Assembly: GCA_032622095.1 (NCBI GenBank)
Contig: CP136062.1
Coordinates: 5,456,001-5,520,000 of the forward strand
Source: Siphonodentalium dalli
Lineage: Eukaryota; Mollusca; Scaphopoda; Gadilida; Siphonodentaliidae
Direction of reading: 5' to 3'
Length of the DNA: 64,000 bases
Shown: positions 54,111 to 64,000 of the stretch, piece by piece
Position numbering within the stretch: the first letter of the stretch is position 1
Layout of the letters: each line of letters opens with the position of its first letter
Translations under genes and position numbers: made by a program
The notes under the pieces: model-generated
The model's input: the letters and a program-made list of their open reading frames with translations, nothing else
Databases searched by the model: none
Told to the model about the DNA's origin: nothing

Positions 54111-54699
54111 TGTGAAAATTAAATAAAAAAAATTAAATTCCATGATGGTGTCCAATATAGACTATCTAATTCTGCTCCAAAAACATGTATATTCAATATA
54201 TGGATGTTTATTGGGGGGGACCGATTATTTCAATGATATTTTAATTCACTGGGATCCAAAACCCGACCTACGGGAGCGCGCTTCGCGCACGACTGGATCT
54301 TAAGCATATGTGCATATTTAATAAGCCAACAATTGGAATCCCAACAGAGAAGACTGGCGTAGGTCCCTTGCGCATAGACATCGTTGATGAGATAAGTCTC
54401 ATCGCGACGCTATGTCTGACCGCTGCGGGCATGTCTATTTTCGTACTTAATCTTATTTTATTTGTTATTGATGTGTTTTGTCAGCTACAATTAATTTTGG
54501 CTTGATCTAGAAATTTTCAAATAAATATTGACAGTTCAGTTGCTCAGAATAATGAAGAATGAATTGTAACCTACAAAAGTTTCAAACAAATAAATGTGCG
54601 ATTTCTTCACATTATGTGTAGGTGCAGCGTAGGGGACACGTTTCATTTATATCAGTAAATTAGGACTAACACAGAACGGTCTTTAATGTTAAATTCCAA
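54110..54699. other. No gene called; one ORF with a single membrane-like segment
   Basis: 54308-54505 opens 65 codons with a hydrophobic stretch (SLIATLCLTAAGMSIFVLN) after a VDEI segment. It is faintly like the first membrane helix of family C receptor exons. No donor or acceptor supports it. A GCGCGCTTCGCGC hairpin lies at 54276-54288. Confidence 0.3.
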
Positions 54700-54785
54700 G
54701 CCGAAAACACAGAATAGAATAACTTTATTTGCCAATCATAGTTGCCCTCCTGCACAGGGAGTGAATTAGTGTGATACACACAGTA
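54700..54785 (-). mobile_element. 3' tail of an L2/CR1-like non-LTR retrotransposon
   Basis: On the minus strand GGGCAACTATGATTGGCAAA leads to AATAAAGTTATTCTATTCTG. This is the typical end of many animal L2/CR1-type elements: a GGCAAATAAAG core and a short TATTC tail. No reverse transcriptase sequence remains. Confidence 0.55.
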
Positions 54786-55024
54786 TACCAACGACAATCA
54801 GTTATGATTTCGATGATTGAGAACTACTACTTCTACAATTGGAAACAATAATACAATGGGACATATATTATATAGACATCACAATTTCAGTGTAATATAT
54901 ACGGAACAATGTACGCTATAATAACATATATATTAAGGAAGCATGCAACAAATTATAAAATAGTTAATATTTGCATCGTGTGTATGCCAAGGTAATGGTT
55001 TTCACTCAAACTGTGCTTGCTTGA

Positions 55025-55381
55025 GTGTCAGTCAGAATTAGGGACCTAGCAGAAAATAGCGATATGAATAGTATCTTGGGATTTTTGATTTCTTCTGGTG
55101 CGACAAATTTAATTATTTCCAGGATCCCCCCTCCGAGACACAGTGACTCCGTGTATGCATTAAAATATCGTGATGGATGTGGTGTAGTTATAGTGACGAT
55201 ATACCCCGAACTGAGCGTCACTAAATTCGCCCAACTCTGCAAATGTCCAGCACCATATTTTTTGTGGCCTGACTCCATAAACAGGAACGTATGTATTTAT
55301 TTAAATGGACCCAATGCATTCGCGGTGGGTAAATGCGCTAAGACTAATATGCAAGGAATATACAGAACGACCCCGACATAA
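55025..55381 (+). CDS. Unrecognised ORF, 118 codons
   Basis: It opens from a GTG; the first ATG is at about 55064 (MNSILGFLISSGATNLIISR). The product has alternating hydrophobic segments, YFLWPDSINRNV, and three Cys in the second half. A 90-codon antisense frame overlaps it. It is not in a repeat I can see, and no family is recognised. There is weak support for coding from composition only. Confidence 0.2.
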   Translation: MSVRIRDLAENSDMNSILGFLISSGATNLIISRIPPPRHSDSVYALKYRDGCGVVIVTIYPELSVTKFAQLCKCPAPYFLWPDSINRNVCIYLNGPNAFAVGKCAKTNMQGIYRTTPT

Positions 55382-55635
55382 TAGTAAGAAGTCGGACAAT
55401 GAAAAGGATCGTGCAAATGTACATAATGCCTTAATATAGCCTACCGGTCGTTATAAAGATAAATACTAAATTGCTATATAATATAGTAAAGCCACATATC
55501 GGTTACCCTAGATTCCAATTTTAAAAACACAAACAACAGCGGTTGTGCATTGTTATTTTGCATGTCCGTTATTATACAATGTGACCAATAACACTTCCAT
55601 GAATGGAGCTTCCTAAAAATTTTGCGAAAACATGT

Positions 55636-55702
55636 GCCAATGCATTATCTTAGATATGCGAGTCTCCTATAGGGACCCCCGCATATAAGATAACACATTG
55701 GC
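55636..55702. repeat. Foldback, 67 bp
   Basis: GCCAATGCATTATCTTAGAT-ATGCG pairs imperfectly with CGCATATAAGATAACACATTGGC. The central AGTCTCCTATAGGGACC forms a small second hairpin. Confidence 0.65.
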
Positions 55703-56001
55703 CTAACGATTCTTAACTTTACCTTATATTCCAGTTCATTTTACCTGTAGTATATAGTCAATATCAATTTTGGTCAAAATTTATGTCCTCGGTGGATGAT
55801 GAGTGCATAATGCAACGTGCGGATCCCAACTATTGTTCCCAGTGTGCATCTCCATCACTGTCATAACATGCACACACGAATAAGCGTGATGTTCGGGTAT
55901 ATATGTATGTAATGGGCTCATTCATGGCCTGATTTGACCAAAATGGCCTGTCCCCAGGAAAATTTTACAGGCTAAACTCGAAATTTCGATATATTAACTA
56001 C

Positions 56002-56552
56002 ATGCCTCCGAGAATATCCTCTGGCATATCATTACGTGCGCTCAGACAGATTCGTAGGTTGGTGTCACTCCATGACGTCACCAAAAACGACGTAAACCCT
56101 CGTGGCGTTCTGACATTTGTACTGTGTCGCATTTTTGCTATGTTTATTTTATGTGTTGTTTTCGATTACTTGTTTGTCGCCGATATCGCCATTTGTCGGG
56201 ATTCCCTGTTTCTATATTTAAAACTGGCATGCTCGTAGTGAGCCTCGATTTCGATTTTTTCTCCCAGGTCAAAATACGTCAGAGTTATGACAAAAATAGA
56301 TCGACCTACATTTTCTCCATCAGAACTCTACATCAAAGAGTCTATAGACTCCTTCGGGACCTACATAGACTCCTTCATTTGGGTATTTTTACTTATAATT
56401 GGGAAGTTTTATCATTTTTGGTTAGTGCGAAGACCTCTTTTTTTCGTGCGGGGAAAGAGAGACATTCAAAACGCGATTTCGTAATTCGACGCAATAGGCT
56501 GAATAGCCTAACCTTCAGCCGAGTTCCGGGTCAAATACGACGAATGACGTAA
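56002..56552 (+). CDS. Unrecognised ORFs in two frames
   Basis: Three overlapping openings: 56002-56238 (starts MPPRISSGISLRALRQIRRL, then hydrophobic), 56124-56552 in another frame, and 56287-56484, which includes a WVFLLIIGKFYHFWLV segment. The first and last could be one frameshifted membrane protein. There is no known motif, and the choice of frame is uncertain. Confidence 0.2.
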
Positions 56553-56559
56553 CACAAAA

Positions 56560-57719
56560 CAAAACGCATTTGTTGACACAAACACCGTTTGAAGAGTTTA
56601 TTATTACATAAAATGATCGTTATTGATTAATTAGTGATTAATTATTGATATTTATTGTTGCATGTTTGCTGCTATCAATATTTACACAAATAGTATAAAT
56701 TATTTCTTATAATTGCTCCTTTGGTCAACTTTGACTATCGGAAAATGAAAATGAAAATATGCTGCTGAAAAAAATGTAATCGATATTAAAGTCTCATCCT
56801 TTCGGCAACATGGAATTGGTTTTAATTACTTAAATGATTAATATAGTAATTTGAATTTATCTGTGATGAAATGAGAAATGGTAATTTTTCTAACATTAAA
56901 TTAAATTAAATAAATTAAGTAAAATACAGTGAAATTATTTTTTAAATTATTGTTTATTACATTTTTGCGCACGTTGGTATCTCTCTGAGTGCATTCTAGT
57001 TAGTTTAGTTCTTGATATGAACTACTGTCACATATACACTACCCAAGATTGAACTTAGCTAAGTGAAAATTGATCAGAAACTTTGTACCTCAGCATTTTG
57101 TCTCTCATGTAACGAAGTGCTATTTACTTGACAAAATGACGTATCCCTGATATTTATAATCTCCGTATTTTGTGCTCCGTGACGCTGTGTATGTCACAAT
57201 ATCGGAAACGCATGTCGTCTGAATCAAAAAACAACTTGCGATAACACAATTATATAATAGGTAGGTTGACCCCCTCGCGTACTTTTCAAAGTCGTCTTTT
57301 AAATAACGCATGTTTGTTCGCTATAACATATGTATAATTATATTTCAAATAAATGTTTCCGAAGCCACTGTGGTGTATTTTATACTTCCCTAATTTCGCC
57401 ATACTGGAGGGAGAACTCATTGAATGCCGTGACCAGAATGGTATGTACATCTCTACTCTAACGTTATCTGCTGTATCAGGCCAAAGCGTTACAAGAGAGA
57501 CCAATACTGTAACGAAAGGGGAATGCTGCTGTTTACAGAGGCTGTTTGCGCGTGAACACACGCAACAACAAGCTGAAATATCTAGAGGGTGTAACTGGGG
57601 TCTTGTTCTTCTTTCATATTACAAAATGTATTTGATTTGGAAAATATTATCATTTTCGTGCGTCGATGTTTTGAATTTTCGTTACATGAAAGATATGTTT
57701 ATGTTACATTAAAGATGTT
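56560..57719. other. No gene called
   Basis: AT-rich. A 119-codon opening at 57353-57712 (starting MFPKPLWCILYF) has an antisense competitor and no recognisable domain. GAAAATGAAAATGAAAATAT is a short simple repeat at about 56741. Confidence 0.35.
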
Positions 57720-58740
57720 CTTATGTGGTAAGTCGATTTTGCATTTCATATGATTGTTATGAAACCATGATAGCCGGGAGAAAACATCAATTATAACGAG
57801 ACTGTTACTTTTTATTAGTTATTCCTTTGGTTGCAACATGATTCCGTGTACGATCTAACTCAAATCGAGTGGCCGTTACAGTAAATACAACAATTGTTAT
57901 CCAGAGTACATGCCTGTGGCATTTAATAATTTTTTCTCTTTTCTTTGCCGCGGAAATATATCACACGATATACATAATATTTAATTGGTTATGTTTGTCT
58001 TTCAACTCGAACTATTTTTCTGGTTTGGATAATAGTAACCTTTCTAGTGTTAAATTTGGGAAATTAGTGTTACACGAGGGATATAATTATGTATGTTATA
58101 GTAAGGGTATTGATACGTTGTGAGTTGATTATGCGTTTGGTGGACGTCTTTTAAACAATATGGACATGGGGTAAAATGTATTATAATGAGTTCGCTAAAT
58201 TATAGTAATCACGCGTGCCAATTCTTTCACGATATCATGTACGCTCTTCTGAAAGCATGTGTCCGTTACATTAAATACATCCAGTGCCATGTGTACGATC
58301 TGCCTGAGTTTTCTGATGCCTTAAAGTTTCCAGTGTGCGGGAAATATATCACATGATGTGTCAATGATTGAGCAATACTTGATTTATCATTAACTTAGCA
58401 ATAGTTCTCTGATTTTAAAAATATTACGTTTTCTAGCGTTGAGGTTTTGGCTTTATTGTTACACGAAATATATTGTTGTTAGGTTACGTATGTTCGTGTA
58501 TGTTTTGTCGATATTTTATTTCAGGGAAGGCTTCCGAACTACGACAATAGGAAGAAAATATATATTATAATGCCTTTCGTTAGTTATATTAGTCGTGTTC
58601 ATGTGTGCACGATCGAACACAAATTGAGTGGTTGTTACATAAATACAACCAGTGTTATTGGAAGGACATGTTCTTGTAAAGTGTTACAACATATTGTCCC
58701 ATATAGTAATGAATTGTGTCACGATGTAGCAAAGACATAA
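57720..58740 (+). repeat. Three diverged tandem units of about 370-380 bp
   Basis: Shared blocks GTGCACGATC-AACNCAAAT, GAGTGGNNGTTACANNAAAT, ACAACCAGTGTTAT and GTTACACGAAATATA at about 57840, 58240 and 58600. The 84-codon opening at 57869-58123 lies inside one unit and is not supported. Confidence 0.7.
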
Positions 58741-58882
58741 CTGATCAACAATATATATGTTTACACAGTACAGTGCCAATAAAGGTGATTCAAGTTAGGT
58801 CATAGGCAGTGTAAATGACATCTGTAAAGGACAGCTGTTACGTCAAATACGTTACACGAAGGACAACTATATGTTTTTTTAG

Positions 58883-60543
58883 GCCGCCCACGGCAAGGGA
58901 ACACCAGACGCGGTCGGAGGCTCCGTAAAGAGAACGGCAGATAACTTTGTGACATTGCATCGGCAGAGTCCTTTGTTGAACAACTGAAACGCAGTTCTAT
59001 TGCATCCAAATTTGTTAGCGATGACCTCATAAATCAAGGACAAAGTTTGCTGAATAACAGAACATTGAAAACAGTTAGCGGAACTATGAGGATTCATCAA
59101 TTGAAGTCGGTTACACCACTGAACATTTCTTTCAGAGATACTAGCTGTGAATGTGACAGTGAGAGTGGTATATGTAAGGGTCATGCATTTAAAACTGATA
59201 AATGTGAAAGCCATGTGAGCGAGACAGGTGGTAAAGTGGAACAGGATGCAGAAGTTTGTGTTGAAGATAGGGTGAATCAGTAAGAGTTGCGCCTTGCGTT
59301 GAAGTTATTTGTGAGAACGTAGTTCCGAATAAGAGATATGTGATTGATGAGAGCGACAAAGTTGCCGAGAATGTAGTTGTGCAAGTTGCAAAGAAACTCG
59401 AAAAGCGTATTGTGGCTCGGAGGAATGTGAAACGATGTGTAAAGAGAACAAGTAATGTGAGATGTGAAGGCATATGTGATGGAAGTAGTATTGTAAGGGT
59501 TGAGGAGATACGCGAAGAGGTTGAGCAAGGTGGTAGCGTGGTTAATGAATGTTGTGAGTCGAGCGGTGTGCTGGTAGATGTGGGGATTGGGGGTGAGAAG
59601 ATGGAGGTTGAGGAACGAGGTAGCGTGGTTAATGCATGTTGTGAGTCGAGTGATGTGCTGGTAGATGTGGCTGTGAGGGATCGGGAGATATGTGAGGAGA
59701 TATTGGTTGAACAAGGTGGTAGCGTGGTTAATGAATGTTGTGAGTCGAGTGATGTACTGGTAGATGTGGTTGTGGGGAGTCGGGAGATATGTGAGGAGAT
59801 AATTATGTGAGGAGATGGAGGTTGAGGAATGTGGTAGCGTGGTTAATGCATGTTGTGAGTAGAGCGATGCGGTCGTTGATGGTGAGGAGATATGCACGAT
59901 TGCGGAGGCAGATCCAGTTTGTAGCGATATTAGCGCGTTTGAGTTTGATGTTGCAGCGGAAGTGATTGTGGTGGTGCGGAGATATGTGAGGAGGTCGAGG
60001 TCGATCAAGGTAGCGTGGTCAGTGAAAGTTGTGAGCAGAGTGGTGTGCGCGTCGATGTGACTGTTGTTGGTGAGGACATAGTTGATGGAAGCTGGGTTGA
60101 ACACGATTATTGCAAGAATTATGAGTCGAGCATGCACCAAGGTGCACATGTAGAGGTTGCCGCGGAAATTCGGGGCGAGCAGATATGTAAGAAGACGGTG
60201 GTAGCGTGGTTAATGAATGCGGTGTGCAGGATGCGGTGTAGTTTTTGGAGATGGGGAGATATGTGAGGAGATGAAGGCCGAGAAAGGTAGAGCCGTGGTT
60301 GTAGAGGTAGGTCCGATGAGTGAGTGTTGTGCGAATGGAAAGGTAGATAGCATGATTCCTGGTGTGAATAAGTACGTACTGGTTGAGTATCAGAAATCCA
60401 TATACGCTGGTATTGTAGAAGAAATGTCTGAGCGTGAATTGATTGTTAAATTCATGAAGCGTGTTGGCGTTAAATATTCTAACGGCTTTTGCTGGCCGAA
60501 ACAAAATGTAATGACATTTCTTGGTATAATTATGATGAAGTGA
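58883..60543 (+). pseudogene. Decayed HGKG-domain gene with an expanded repeat spacer and a Tudor-like end
   Basis: A classical acceptor (ATGTTTTTTTAG, ending at 58882) opens onto AAHGKGTPDAVGGSVKRTAD. After a small frameshift near 58955 comes DIASAESFVEQLKRSSIASK, then TVSGTMRIHQLK and a CECDSES end. I recall this HGKG...DxVGG...KR...HQ...CxC order from uncharacterised invertebrate proteins linked to transposable elements. After a one-base shift near 59280 a basic stretch leads into a spacer with repeated GGSVVNECCESSDVLVDV units. The last part (60370-60540) reads NKYVLVEYQKSIYAGIVEEM, then a VKFMKRVG...FCWP segment, like the Tudor-like C-terminal module of the same proteins. At least four breaks are present. 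The long antisense frame (290 codons) is a shadow of the repeats. Function unknown. Confidence 0.6.
59530..60230 (+). repeat. Irregular coding-derived tandem repeats in the HGKG pseudogene
   Basis: TAGCGTGGTTAATGAATGTT recurs at 59534, 59621, 59720, 59835, 60011 (diverged) and about 60200. The steps are 87, 99, 115, 176 and about 190 bp. The first three steps keep the reading frame or nearly so. Confidence 0.85.
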
Positions 60544-60675
60544 TCTAGTTTATTCCAGATCCACAACTGATCGAGGGGTCTCATTCACATTTAGCTGTTG
60601 GGGAATGTGCGTGGGACTCGGTGATGAGTAAACTGTTTCAAAAGTTATCAATAATTCACCTCACTAATTTTTATA

Positions 60676-60747
60676 TGTGAATATAATCTCAGGTCCCCAG
60701 AACAAAAATTGTGGTCAATTTTTGTTCTGGGGACCTGTGAATATAAT
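60676..60747. mobile_element. 48-bp hairpin flanked by 12-bp direct repeats
   Basis: CAGGTCCCCAGAACAAAAAT at 60690 pairs perfectly with its complement ending at 60737: a 22-bp stem with a TGGT loop. TGTGAATATAAT stands at 60676-60687 and again at 60736-60747, exactly 60 bp apart. It could be a minimal MITE or a template-switch product. Confidence 0.75.
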
Positions 60748-63129
60748 GAAGGTGGAATTCATGCTTGTAATGATGAATTCGAGCAACGTGCATCGGGATA
60801 GCTTATCTACCACCAGGAACATGTACTTATGTTTATGAAGCACGGGCATGCACTTGTTTTAATTTATCTCAACCGAGCACAAAGCTAAACGAGACAGGTA
60901 TATACGAAAAGGATTCAAATATACAATGTGTGCTAATTTACATGTATCCGGATAATCCCATAGCATATCCCTGTCGTACGTTACTCGAATCTATCACAAT
61001 AGTTTAACCTACACACAATATGCTTTATCCTTACACATTGTACAGTACGCGGACACCTCTTCACCACATAGTTCTATTATATTTAAACACAAACGAATGT
61101 TAGTGTACGTTCATATTATTTCATCTGATAAAGCAAGAGCTAGAGTGTTCACCCGACTATAACCAATGACTATCCTGTAACGGCAATTTATTTACTTTAG
61201 CACAAGACATGATGGTATTCAGTTAACAATATTCGTTATACCATATGTGTACTAAATGTGTAAAAACAGTGGGGCATTTATTATGAAAAGAAATTCCACA
61301 AATTGAACCTCGTTTTATATAATAGCCTGTATATATGCTATGCGTCTTTTTTTGTCAATCGTGCAATCTTTACTGATATAGATATATTGATGTAGAAATA
61401 CGCGTCATAAAACATCATTAAGTATTTGCGACCTGAATTCTCGCGAGAATCGCCATAATATTGAATTTGCACTGATGCCAGTACATGATTATGATACCTA
61501 TATGTATACAAATGACATTTCGCCTATAACTGTGTCAGTTGTATGACATTGTGGTCCTTACTGTAACAAAGCCTATTCCTACATCGTACACCAAACGTCA
61601 GATATCCTGATTGTGTAGTTCGTCGCTGTATTTTCTTTATGAATAACAGGTTTTATCATCTTGTTACCATATTTCGTAAATCTGGATTTCGACATGGCTT
61701 TTATACAGAAATTTATCAGATATTGTCCACCCCGTAGCAAATATGTGTCTTTCGTGTTGCGCTGAAGTCCGTCGTGTAACACATATTATTGTTTCATCTA
61801 TAAATGAAACGTTATATATTTCAATTCCAGTTTTGTTCAATATTTGGTGGACAAGGAGTGTCCAATTCAATATTATGTTAGAAAGTGTGTGACATTTGAT
61901 TATCATGATTTAATAAAGTTTAATGTTGTGTTGAAAGAATATTTTTCTGAGAAAAATGTGTTCCATTGTGGCCCCCATTGAAAACCAGCTATACAAAGGG
62001 TAAATGTTTTCTCGATCTATGCATTACCGGTCAATACTCAATTCGGATCAAAAAGTACTCCAATATCTCTATTCTGCAAAATGGTATACCAGATGACAAT
62101 ACTGTTACAGAAGAGACATAATTTCCAGACATCCACCATTCATAGCAACATAAAATATCAGACCTGTATGTTTAAGCTCGAACTTCAGTCGTTTCTTCCA
62201 GTTCAATAGCTATATATCTCGAAATGATAACAACTTTCCCCATTATCGGAACTAAAAAAATGCCATGTGGCATATCTGTAATTTTTACCAAAATTGATAT
62301 TGACTCTATATGAGTAAGGCTCCCTGTGTGAGACTCGCGTAATGACGCATATGTCTAAGAGAATACACCGACCGACACATGATCTCTAACCCTACACCAG
62401 CGCAGCTACCATTATGAAAGGGATAACTAAATACATGTATCAATTAACTAATTCGCATGGTATGTATTGACTATATGTTTAGTAACAGTTAATATGCTTA
62501 AAATATTCCTGCCAGCGAGCAACTTTCGGAAATTTGATTATCCCCTCACTGGTCTCATATCAGCGACATGCCCACACCCAAATGTGGACAATACATCGAC
62601 AGAAACGGAAATGTCATGCTTGTCATGGTTTTGTGGCTACTGACTATTTTGGATAAATATTGTAATGGAAAAAATAATAAAAGAAATTATGCGCCACTCG
62701 AGCCGAGATCAATTTGCCTACATCCGTACATGGGTTCAGTTGGGCACGAGCAATGATAGACGCTTGTAAGTTGTAGATCTAACCAAAGACAAAATGTAAA
62801 GCGAACTCAATTGCAATTAAATTAAATACAATAAAAACATATAGGTAGCTCAAATTTTTCAAGAAACGCGAACGCGACGTATATGTAATCGAGCATATAA
62901 ATATGTGTTACTAGTCAATTCGACTAAGGAAGTATGAATAACTTTGTGCGGAACCACATAACAATCAATTAATTTGACTTAACAACTGACGGAAGCACTT
63001 TGTGCATTAATCTGATTAATGCACATCGGGAAACTTGAGTGTCAATTAGAGATGAATGTGTCTATTTATTGAAAATGAAACCGAAATAAAACCGAGAATT
63101 TGGTAAACCGAACATCACTAGTGACGATC
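60748..63129. other. No gene seen
   Basis: AT-rich with no tandem repeats and no coherent frame. Overlapping minus-strand openings at 61579-61906 (67 and 80 codons) contain no known motif. GTGCATTAATCTGATTAATG at about 63002 is a small palindrome. Confidence 0.45.
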
Positions 63130-64000
63130 GGATGAGAGATGTTGCCTGTATGGGGTGCCAAAGGATTTACAATAGTCTTAGTGTAAAATCCAAGCCATAT
63201 TTAATTTTTTACAAAATTCGGATACAATGGCAAGCCCTCATCTAGAGGTCACTCCGAGGATACATTTGAAATGTTGTGATGATTGGATGAGAGATGTGGC
63301 CTGCATGGTGTGCCAAATAATTTAGTGATGCAAAGAGTAAACCACAAGACGGCTGCCAGTGGCCATGTTTTTCATCGAATATCGTTCAACTTCAATAGCT
63401 CCCATCTAGAGTTTATCCCAAACATGCATGTACATGTACATTTTCAAAACAGCTCACTAATAGTTGTGGGCTGCATGGTGTGCCAATTGATTCAAATTTG
63501 AAATTTAATATGGTTAGATCCCATAATGATGTCACCCGACGATCCATAAGAAGTTTGCTGACTATTGGATGAGAGGTGTTATATGTAGGGTGTGCTAAAA
63601 GATTTAGTCGTACATAGAGTAAAATCCAGGATGGCCGTTAGAAGCTATGTTTTTTAACAGAATAACAAAAAAATGTAAAGCCACCGCGATGATCTATATG
63701 AAGTTTGGTGACGATCGGATAAGAGATGTGGCCTGTGGGTGTGATAAAGCAATTGTGAAAGCCCTCCTGGTGCCAAACCTCCAACAAAATTTCGACAGAG
63801 TCCAATAACCCTTGTTGAGATATATGAGCGGACGGACGGAATTCCAACATGTTCAGATATACAAAGAGTGAACAATGTCAATGTACCCTCTTTTGAAAGC
63901 CCCCCCCCTGATAACAAACCTGCATACCTAATTTCAACTAAATCCGATGTCCCCAAGGCACGGACAGATTCATGTAGTCCAATATACCCCCATCTTGTGG
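63130..64000 (+). repeat. AAGATGG/GATGAGAGATG tandem array, runs off the window
   Basis: About five units of roughly 165 bp with GATCGGATGAGAGATGTNGC, CTGCATGGTGTGCCAAA, TTTAGTNNTGCAAAGAGTAA, AAGNCGGCTGCCAGTGGCCA and GACGATCCATAAGAAGTTTG. It is the same superfamily as 13190-14090, with different spacing. It ends at the window edge. Confidence 0.85.

Noticed and set aside
54308-54505. Family C receptor transmembrane exon
   Set aside because: Only one hydrophobic segment of weak similarity, with no splice signals and no neighbouring exons.
59277-60149. 290-codon minus-strand ORF, the longest in the window
   Set aside because: It is antisense to the tandem repeats of the HGKG pseudogene, made of Leu/Thr/His-rich repeats, with no domain. 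The plus strand has recognisable protein segments at both ends.

Overview
The window looks like intergenic or heterochromatic DNA from an animal, most likely a marine invertebrate. The phylum cannot be fixed from the sequence. The grounds are AT-rich non-coding DNA, scattered ACATGTA-type simple repeats, eukaryotic TATA boxes and splice signals, a Polinton/Maverick-like virus remnant, an L2/CR1-like retroelement tail, short TIR elements with TA target duplications, and many satellite families. I found no intact host gene and no rRNA, tRNA or CRISPR. The coding traces I trust are broken or partial and belong to mobile or virus-like elements.

Layout. 1-3.4 kb: a decayed Polinton/adintovirus-like block. 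It has the C-terminal end of a protein-primed family B DNA polymerase, an overlapping F-box-like gene, the Walker A end of a P-loop ATPase and a C2H2 zinc-finger gene with a poly-Gln/His tail. The polymerase end and the next gene also lie in a near-perfect inverted repeat centred at 765. 3.5-5.9 kb: minisatellites and two weak exon-like ORFs. 5.9-8.8 kb: a 37-bp satellite of about 80 copies. 8.8-17.7 kb: mosaics of tandem families (about 162, 350 and 370 bp), cut by a foldback element and by a 400-bp TIR element whose empty site can be read from neighbouring copies. 18-24.7 kb: a one-stop pseudo-ORF, a 376-bp duplication and two copies of an unrecognised protein. 26-32 kb: further arrays. 32.5-33 kb: a cluster of 18-bp palindromes followed by a possible promoter and first exon. 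35.5-41.4 kb: head-to-tail composite repeats full of AGGTCA direct repeats.

43.5-51.2 kb is the most unusual region. Two related modules of about 1.1 kb (A and B) lie head-to-tail, head-to-head and tail-to-tail. They are joined by long perfect or T-shaped hairpins (76-200 bp) that carry repeated GGGNGACA sites in both orientations. Each module also has a TATA promoter preceded by an ATGCAAAT octamer and a decayed coding segment. Two readings fit. One is an integrated concatemer of a linear hairpin-telomere DNA element, parvovirus- or bidnavirus-like in architecture only. The other is a tandem gene family whose hairpins lie inside introns. A diverged relic of the B promoter at 19.3 kb, and a protein-family copy beside the array (43.5 kb) that recurs at 24 kb, hint at earlier related insertions.

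51.2-64 kb holds more tandem repeats, a 131-bp TA-flanked MITE, a retroelement 3' tail, unrecognised ORFs, and a decayed gene (58.9-60.5 kb). That gene has an HGKG-type domain, a repeat-expanded Cys/Val/Glu-rich spacer and a C-terminal Tudor-like segment. The window ends in another satellite array.
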